Source: Pseudorasbora parva
Lineage: Eukaryota > Chordata > Actinopteri > Cypriniformes > Gobionidae
Reading direction: 5' to 3'
DNA: 64,000 nt
NCBI RefSeq assembly: GCF_024679245.1
Contig: NC_090178.1
Location: 45,021,072-45,085,071 of the forward strand
Shown: one piece after another, positions 59,031 to 64,000 of the stretch
Position numbering within the stretch: the first letter of the stretch is position 1
How the letters are laid out: each line of letters begins with the position of its first letter
Position numbers and translations under genes: made by a program
Notes under the pieces: model-generated
What the model saw: the letters and a program-made list of their open reading frames with translations, nothing else
The model's database searches: none
What the model was told of the DNA's origin: nothing

Positions 59031-61330
59031 ACCCATCAAATTGAAGAAATAAAAATGTTTACCTGCCATTTTCTCATTAGCATCTCAACCAGGGCTACAC
59101 AATGACACAACTCCCTGCTTAACCACCAACCATAGTTCAATGCATCATTGGAGAAACTAACTAACTGGTCACGACTGTTTCCTGAGAACTTTGTTGCACA
59201 TGTTGGTTCAACAATTTAGTTGACAGCACACAGTGATAACACTAATTAATATGTTCTAGATGTCAGGTAATGTCAGATCATTGCTGTAAATAACAGACAT
59301 CTGAAGACTACTTCCAGAGTAGTCTACTGCCAGATTTCATTCAAGGGAAAGTTCCCTCTTGCATCATTCCAGGATTTCCTGGACCGTACATGCACATGCA
59401 CACGCACACTTTTCAAAAACATCACTTTAATTATTTTGACAAACTAAAAGATGTAGAATGGAATATGTATTTGGAAATAAAGATATAGAATGTACTTCAT
59501 GTTGCTTGCTTATATAAGCTCAAGAGCATGAACTACAATATTTAAGTCCTGTCATACTAACAAGAAACTGCTTTTAACCACAGGTCAAGAGCTGTAGTTC
59601 CAACCAGACAACTAATTTAGCTGGAATTATGGTTTCAGGAAACACAGATTCGTTGATCTATGCTGGTAAAGATGGAACTTGTGGCCATAGTTGGCAAACA
59701 GTGCTTTTGGGAAACAGAGCAGAGCTGTATACTGGGATGGTTTTAAATAAATGGTCACAAATTGACAAAAAGCACAGTTTCCTACATTGGTGAAACAGCT
59801 AACCCACTGAGACATCTTTCTTCTCTCTGCCTTCTACTGTTTTAGACAGAGAATCTATTTATTGTCACTTTTCACGATTATTATAATATTACATTATAGA
59901 AAGAAATGATGCTTTAAGTTTGTCCCTCCAATGGTCAGAAATAATGCAGTCAGAACCTTCTTATCTAAACTGGACTGAATAACTGCGGTCTGTTAATCCG
60001 AAATGGAGAATTCCTTTTTCTTTTTCTCTTTTAAAGGATGAGAGTGGTAGCACAGTGGTGACAGGCAGCAGAGAAATGGGATGAGAGAGGTCAGAGGTTA
60101 TGTAAGGCATGGGTGGAGCAATGAACCATGTCACAGTGTGCTAAACAATTGGAAACCTGCTCTTTCTCTCTCTGTTTGTTTGTTGATGCTATCATGGCTT
60201 GTCTGTGGATAAGGGCAGTTCAAAAGATTAATTTGTGGAAGATTGTGGGAGTATTGCGACTCACTACTACATTACGTTTTTTAGGCATTTAAAGACATCT
60301 TACAAAAAAATGCATATTTAGTTTAGGTACACTAGTCATCCTCTTAGAAATAACATTGATTTGTGCACAACATTTTGTTTAAAAATCTTTGTTTAAAAAT
60401 AGAAATGCTGGTGATATCAGATTACTTTTTTCAAGTAACTGGTTGGTACATGTATAATCTGTTCATCCTTCCTTGTTTTCCATTCAGTCCTGTGACGTAG
60501 TTTCCCCCCAGTCTGTCTAATTAGTGTGTGAATTAGTGAATTAGAATTAGTGTCTTGTTAATCACCTTGTTATTGTCTAATTTTCTCTGTGAATTTAGCC
60601 TTCAGTTCTCCCTCAGTGCTTGTCCATCTAATGTGAACATGGTTTATGTGCTGTCTATGCTAGTTTCCTACGTGTTTTTTTTATTTTTTTTTAAGGTCCT
60701 GTATTCCTCCTAATTTTTGTGAGTTTTCAGCACCACGTTGTGTAACACTAGTAAAGTAACACATTTAATATTTACAACAAAGAAACTTTTTCAGATAAGT
60801 AAAACAACTTAGTTTTTCCATTTCACCTCTCTGGTCCACATGATGAGAGAAAACAGGAGTAAGCACAGAGCCGTTGTGTGCGCTGTTTCAACATTTATTC
60901 ATCTCACAAAACAGATTCACTATTCTTCAAAATTAATAAAAACAGTCAAATGCAAACTCAGAATCTTACAGAAAACTTCAGAGAACATTCAATATCACTT
61001 TATTATGCAGTATCTTTGCTGAACTGAACTTCGATGATCCCATTCAACTATGCTCATAAGCAAAAATGACTTTAAAAAAACATCACATTTGTTTTAGTTT
61101 TTTAGTCTTGTTTTTTATTACCAAAGTAAAAGTGTTGAGCTTTCTTCTCCTGCGTCCTTTTCTTCTGTGATCCAGAATGGCAACACAGCTGGAAGGCATC
61201 TGCATTTACTTTAGTCTTCACTTTTGGTGTAAAAGGGCCTTTTAATTAGCCAAAAATAGCATTTTTTTATTATTAAAATCAAGCAAGCAAGCTCAACCAA
61301 GGTTAGAAAAAGTAACATTAATTAAAAAGT
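59031..61330. other. No gene or element recognised
   Basis: Ordinary AT-rich sequence with mixed short open frames on both strands, none with a recognisable motif. A T-run lies near 60,680. The change in style at 59,031 (no TATAACTT or GCGCCACC phrases) marks the end of the array. Confidence 0.5.
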
Positions 61331-62260
61331 ACAAACCCGATTTCAAAAAAGTTTGGACACTGTACAAATTGTGAATAAAAACAGAATGCAATGATGTGGA
61401 AGTCTCAAATATTACAAATATTTTATTCAGAAAACAACATAGATGACCTATCAAATGTTTACACTGAAAAAATTGATAATTTTAAGGGAAAAATAAATTG
61501 ATTTTATTTTAATTTGTTTATGAGGAGACAAAGGGCTGAAGTTTAGGAATAGGAATGTTCCCATTAGAAAGGTCTCATTCTTGTCTAATACCGGCTTCTA
61601 GTTGCTCAACTGACTTAGGTCTTCTTTATCGCATCTTCCTCTTTATGATGCGCCAAATGTTTTCTATGGGTGAAAGATTTAGCCGGGAGGCTGGTCATTT
61701 CAGTACCCGGATCCTTCTTCTACGCAGCCATGATGTTGTAATTGATGCCGTATGTTGTCTGGCATTGTCATGTTGGAAAATGCAAGGTCTTTCCTGAAAG
61801 AGACGGAATCTGGATGGGATCATATGTTGTTCTAGAACTTGGATATAGCTTTCAGCATTGATGGTGCCTTTCCAGATGTGTAAGCTGCCCATGCCACACA
61901 CACTCATGAACCCCATACCATCAGAGATGCAGCTTCTGAACTGAGCGCTGATAACAATTTGAGTTGTCCTTGTCCTCTTTAGTCCGGATGACATGGTGTC
62001 CAGGTTTTCCAAAAAGAACTTCAAATTTAGATTCATCTGACCACAGAACAGTTTTCCACTTTGCCACAGTCCATTTTAAATGAGTCTTGGCCCAGAGAAA
62101 ATGCCTGCGCCTCTGGATCATGTTTAGATATGGCTTCTTATGTTGTAGTTCTCTGTGCATTATCGCTGTGTTTCTTTTCTGTGTCCTGTTTCCTGTCAAG
62201 TTTTTGTAGTTCTTTGTCATTTTTCATGTCGATTACACAGCAAATTACTGAGGGATAAAA
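61331..62260 (-). mobile_element. Tc1/mariner element remnant with transposase fragments
   Basis: The lower-coordinate end (ACAAACCCGATTTCAAAAAA, TTTGGACACTGTAC) is wording I associate with the terminal region of a common fish Tc1-like element. On the minus strand the transposase reads in two frames. The first, about 62,220-61,921, has QRRRHFLWAKTHLKWTVAKW and VLWSDESKFEVLFG with the first Asp. The second, about 62,036-61,695, has MGFMSVCGMGSLHIWKGTIN and CIFQHDNARQHTA with the second Asp. A further frame holds LNLSPIENIWRIIKRK with the Glu (about 61,665). Frameshifts, a missing N-terminal DNA-binding domain and a stop after KRKMR make it inactive. The region between about 61,480 and 61,560 is shortened relative to what the family normally has. 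Confidence 0.8.
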
Positions 62261-62336
62261 ACCTGGTGTTGGGCATCTAGTGATAAAATCTGGTGTTAAT
62301 TTACAAATATTATATGCTTTATCACTTGTTTAGTGT

Positions 62337-62388
62337 TAAAGCACAGTGTTTCCTTTGGGTGATAAAGCACAGTGTTTCCTTTGGGTGT
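62337..62388. repeat. 26-bp direct repeat, two copies
   Basis: TAAAGCACAGTGTTTCCTTT plus GGGTG occurs at 62,337 and again at 62,363 with no mismatch over 25 bp. Fragments of the same words (GTGTTAAAG, TGGTGTTAAT) lie upstream, so this may be part of a longer degenerate repeat. Confidence 0.85.
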
Positions 62389-63230
62389 TAACAATCAACA
62401 TCTGCGCATGTGCAGAGCATTTTAAATTTCCCAGCTCATCCTTCGGTCTCTCCATCTTTATGGATTTCCCTGCACACACAACGGTTACAAGGACAAGGTA
62501 TAGTATAGTATTATTATCTTATCAACTTGTGATTTATTAATGAGCTTGTATAATGAGTAACGTAGCCGATGTGGATGACTTAACTCTTAGCGTTTTTTTT
62601 TTTTTTACCTCAGTTTAAATTTAGCGCGCTTTTGATCCGCCATTCAGTTTAACATAACTGAATAACCCCCACTAACACACTAAATTCGTTAATGGAGGAC
62701 GAGATTTACGTAAGTGACTTAATTTCGTTGTATTAATTTTGTAATAATGTAGCAGCATTAACATTATGTGTCATTTTTTAACTCACTGGACTTGGATAGT
62801 TATTTCTTCTCATTTGGCATAACGTTAAGTATCTTTAGGGCTTCCAACCTTTATAAGACCGTTTATATCTTTCACCCCGTAACTACGAGTTAATTCTGGT
62901 GTTTTGAAATGTCATTCAAATGAGAAAGCAGACGTTAATCGAATGAATTAATTGCTCTTAATTTTTTTTTTCTTGTGTGACGCCGGGGCTCGATCCCTGG
63001 CCGAGCACCCACGGATAGCGCGGTCCATCATTGTCGGCGCTGCGCATACTGATCGGCCTGCAACATTTTGCGAGTGAAATGCTCTGTGTGTTCTAGCAAT
63101 CTTCTCGTTGTACTTTGATATCATACGCCGACCATTCTGTACAGCGCTCCAAAATGTCGAAAACATCGTAGGACACGCTTTTCTTCATGAACTGCTTCAC
63201 TCATATAGAAACTCAAGATCGAGTACGAGT
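62389..63230. other. No gene recognised
   Basis: Mixed composition with T-runs near 62,588-62,606 and 62,960-62,972. A GC-rich patch near 62,980-63,070 (GGGCTCGATCCCTGG) faintly resembles a tRNA B-box in reverse complement, but I could not pair it with an A-box. Confidence 0.4.
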
Positions 63231-63237
63231 GTGCAAT

Positions 63238-63330
63238 GTCGTGGAATGTATACGCCAAAACTCATTTTGGCGTGCATATGATACGCTGTTTTTTGCGTGC
63301 ATATGATACGCAATTTATGGCGTATTATAC
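63238..63330. repeat. Short inverted and direct repeats of GCGTGCATATGATACGC
   Basis: The 17-bp word GCGTGCATATGATACGC appears near 63,271 and 63,296, and related words (GTATACGCCAAAAC, GGCGTATTATACATACG) flank it in inverted orientation. It looks like the end of a small palindromic element. No coding content. Confidence 0.5.
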
Positions 63331-63399
63331 ATACGAACCCCCCACCCCACTACCCTAAACCTACCCAAGAGAGCGTGTCATATGGAAGTAAAACTGTGC

Positions 63400-63720
63400 C
63401 ACTGGATTTTGAATTCTAATTTTTAGCACTGAATTTTGTTACATCGAATTTTTAACACTGAATTTTATTTTGCATCTAAATCAGACTTTGAATTTTAAAA
63501 GCCATCGAATTTCTAGCTCTGTTTTTTTTTGCCTATGACATTTTTTCAATGTTTTAAAAAAATTCAGTGTAAAAAGAAATTCAAAGTCTCAAAAGATTCA
63601 GTGTAAAAAAATTCAACGTCTCAAAATATTCAGTGTAAAAAAAAATTAATGTCTCAAAAGATTCAGTGTAAAATAATTCAACGTCTCAAAAAATTCAGTG
63701 TAAAAATATTCAGAGTCAAC
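63400..63720. repeat. AT-rich palindromic repeat with 31-34-bp tandem units
   Basis: The right arm has five copies of ATTCAGTGTAAAA (63,562, 63,596, 63,628, 63,661, 63,692), alternating with AACGTCTCAAAA-like words. The left arm carries the reverse complement words (CACTGAATTTTGTTACATCG at 63,427 and again near 63,456). The whole could fold into a long imperfect hairpin, as MITEs with subterminal repeats do. Confidence 0.75.
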
Positions 63721-63879
63721 ATCCGGGTAACCAAGGAGAAGCAATCGATCCCTGTATCAAATCATCCAACATCCAGCCAATCATTTACACTCCATTGGTC
63801 ATGTGACGCTGAAACAGGAAGGCGGGGAACAGGGCCGTTTCTAGCCTTTCTGGCACCCTAGGCGAGATTCATGTTGCAC

Positions 63880-63908
63880 CCCCCCCCCCCCCCCTTTTTT
63901 TTTTTTTA
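63880..63908. repeat. C-run joined to T-run
   Basis: About 16 C followed by about 13 T, inside a stretch (GGGCCGTTTCTAGCC, CACCCTAGGCGAGATTC) that looks like the start of another dispersed repeat continuing to the window end. Homopolymer lengths are unreliable. Confidence 0.85.
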
Positions 63909-64000
63909 AACTTCAACTTATTAAGTAAATATGACTTCCTTATTTCATGGGCATATTGTACATACATTAATCGAATAATGTAGCTAGGTTTATTATCTCT

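Noticed and set aside
62975..63070. tRNA-derived SINE suggested by a B-box-like GGGATCGAGCCCC on the minus strand
   Set aside because: No matching A-box at the expected distance and no SINE tail seen.
63340..63368. Telomere-like words CCCTAAACCTACCC
   Set aside because: Only one imperfect occurrence, within unrelated sequence; not an interstitial telomere array.

Overview
The window looks like repeat-dominated intergenic DNA from a teleost fish, most likely a cyprinid. The evidence is the mix of fossil mobile elements: an L2-clade LINE tail, Tc1/mariner and PIF/Harbinger transposase remnants, a DIRS tyrosine-recombinase retrotransposon, hAT-like MITEs, and a fish-type dispersed repeat ending in GCTATATAAATAAAGG. 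I see no convincing host protein-coding gene, no tRNA or rRNA, and nothing prokaryotic. Most open frames are chance frames inside repeats.

Left part (1-14643): a LINE reverse-transcriptase tail (1-403) abuts a minus-strand Harbinger nuclease remnant with a recognisable 67-bp intron (408-1330). A 105-bp tandem duplication follows at 2191-2400, then a Ser/Pro-rich open frame of unknown origin. A structurally complete DIRS element (4912-8820) has inverted terminal repeats, a gag-like frame, a broken reverse transcriptase and RNase H region, an intact-looking tyrosine recombinase, and the internal complementary region diagnostic of the order. It seems to sit inside an older MITE. Further right come two more MITE-like repeats, a 22-bp minisatellite, an L2 LINE tail and a dead Tc1 transposase.

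Centre (14644-59008, about 44 kb, two thirds of the window): a tandem array of one long non-coding repeat family, framed by (TTA)n on both sides. There are about 17 units of 2.1-2.6 kb (two are about 4.8-kb composites) in three subfamilies, called A, C and D here. Complete units begin with a 36-bp head starting GGGGCCAAGC, which carries two competing hairpins. They end with the inverse GCTTGGCCCC followed by a GCTGC-TT-GCAGC hairpin. Heads also occur as extra clusters of two to four at 56-65 bp spacing. The array shows higher-order structure: a 14.56-kb-spaced duplication of a composite unit, a dimer/trimer repeat of D units, and local homogenisation of A units. Every unit carries at least one exact match to the published CTCF core consensus, and all 18 matches that I found lie in the same orientation.

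Right part (59009-64000): mostly unassigned AT-rich sequence, plus a Tc1/mariner transposase remnant (minus strand), a 26-bp direct repeat, a palindromic AT-rich repeat and a C/T homopolymer tract. The features do not form a pathway. What unites them is transposon accumulation and, in the centre, satellite-like amplification of a possible architectural-protein-binding repeat.
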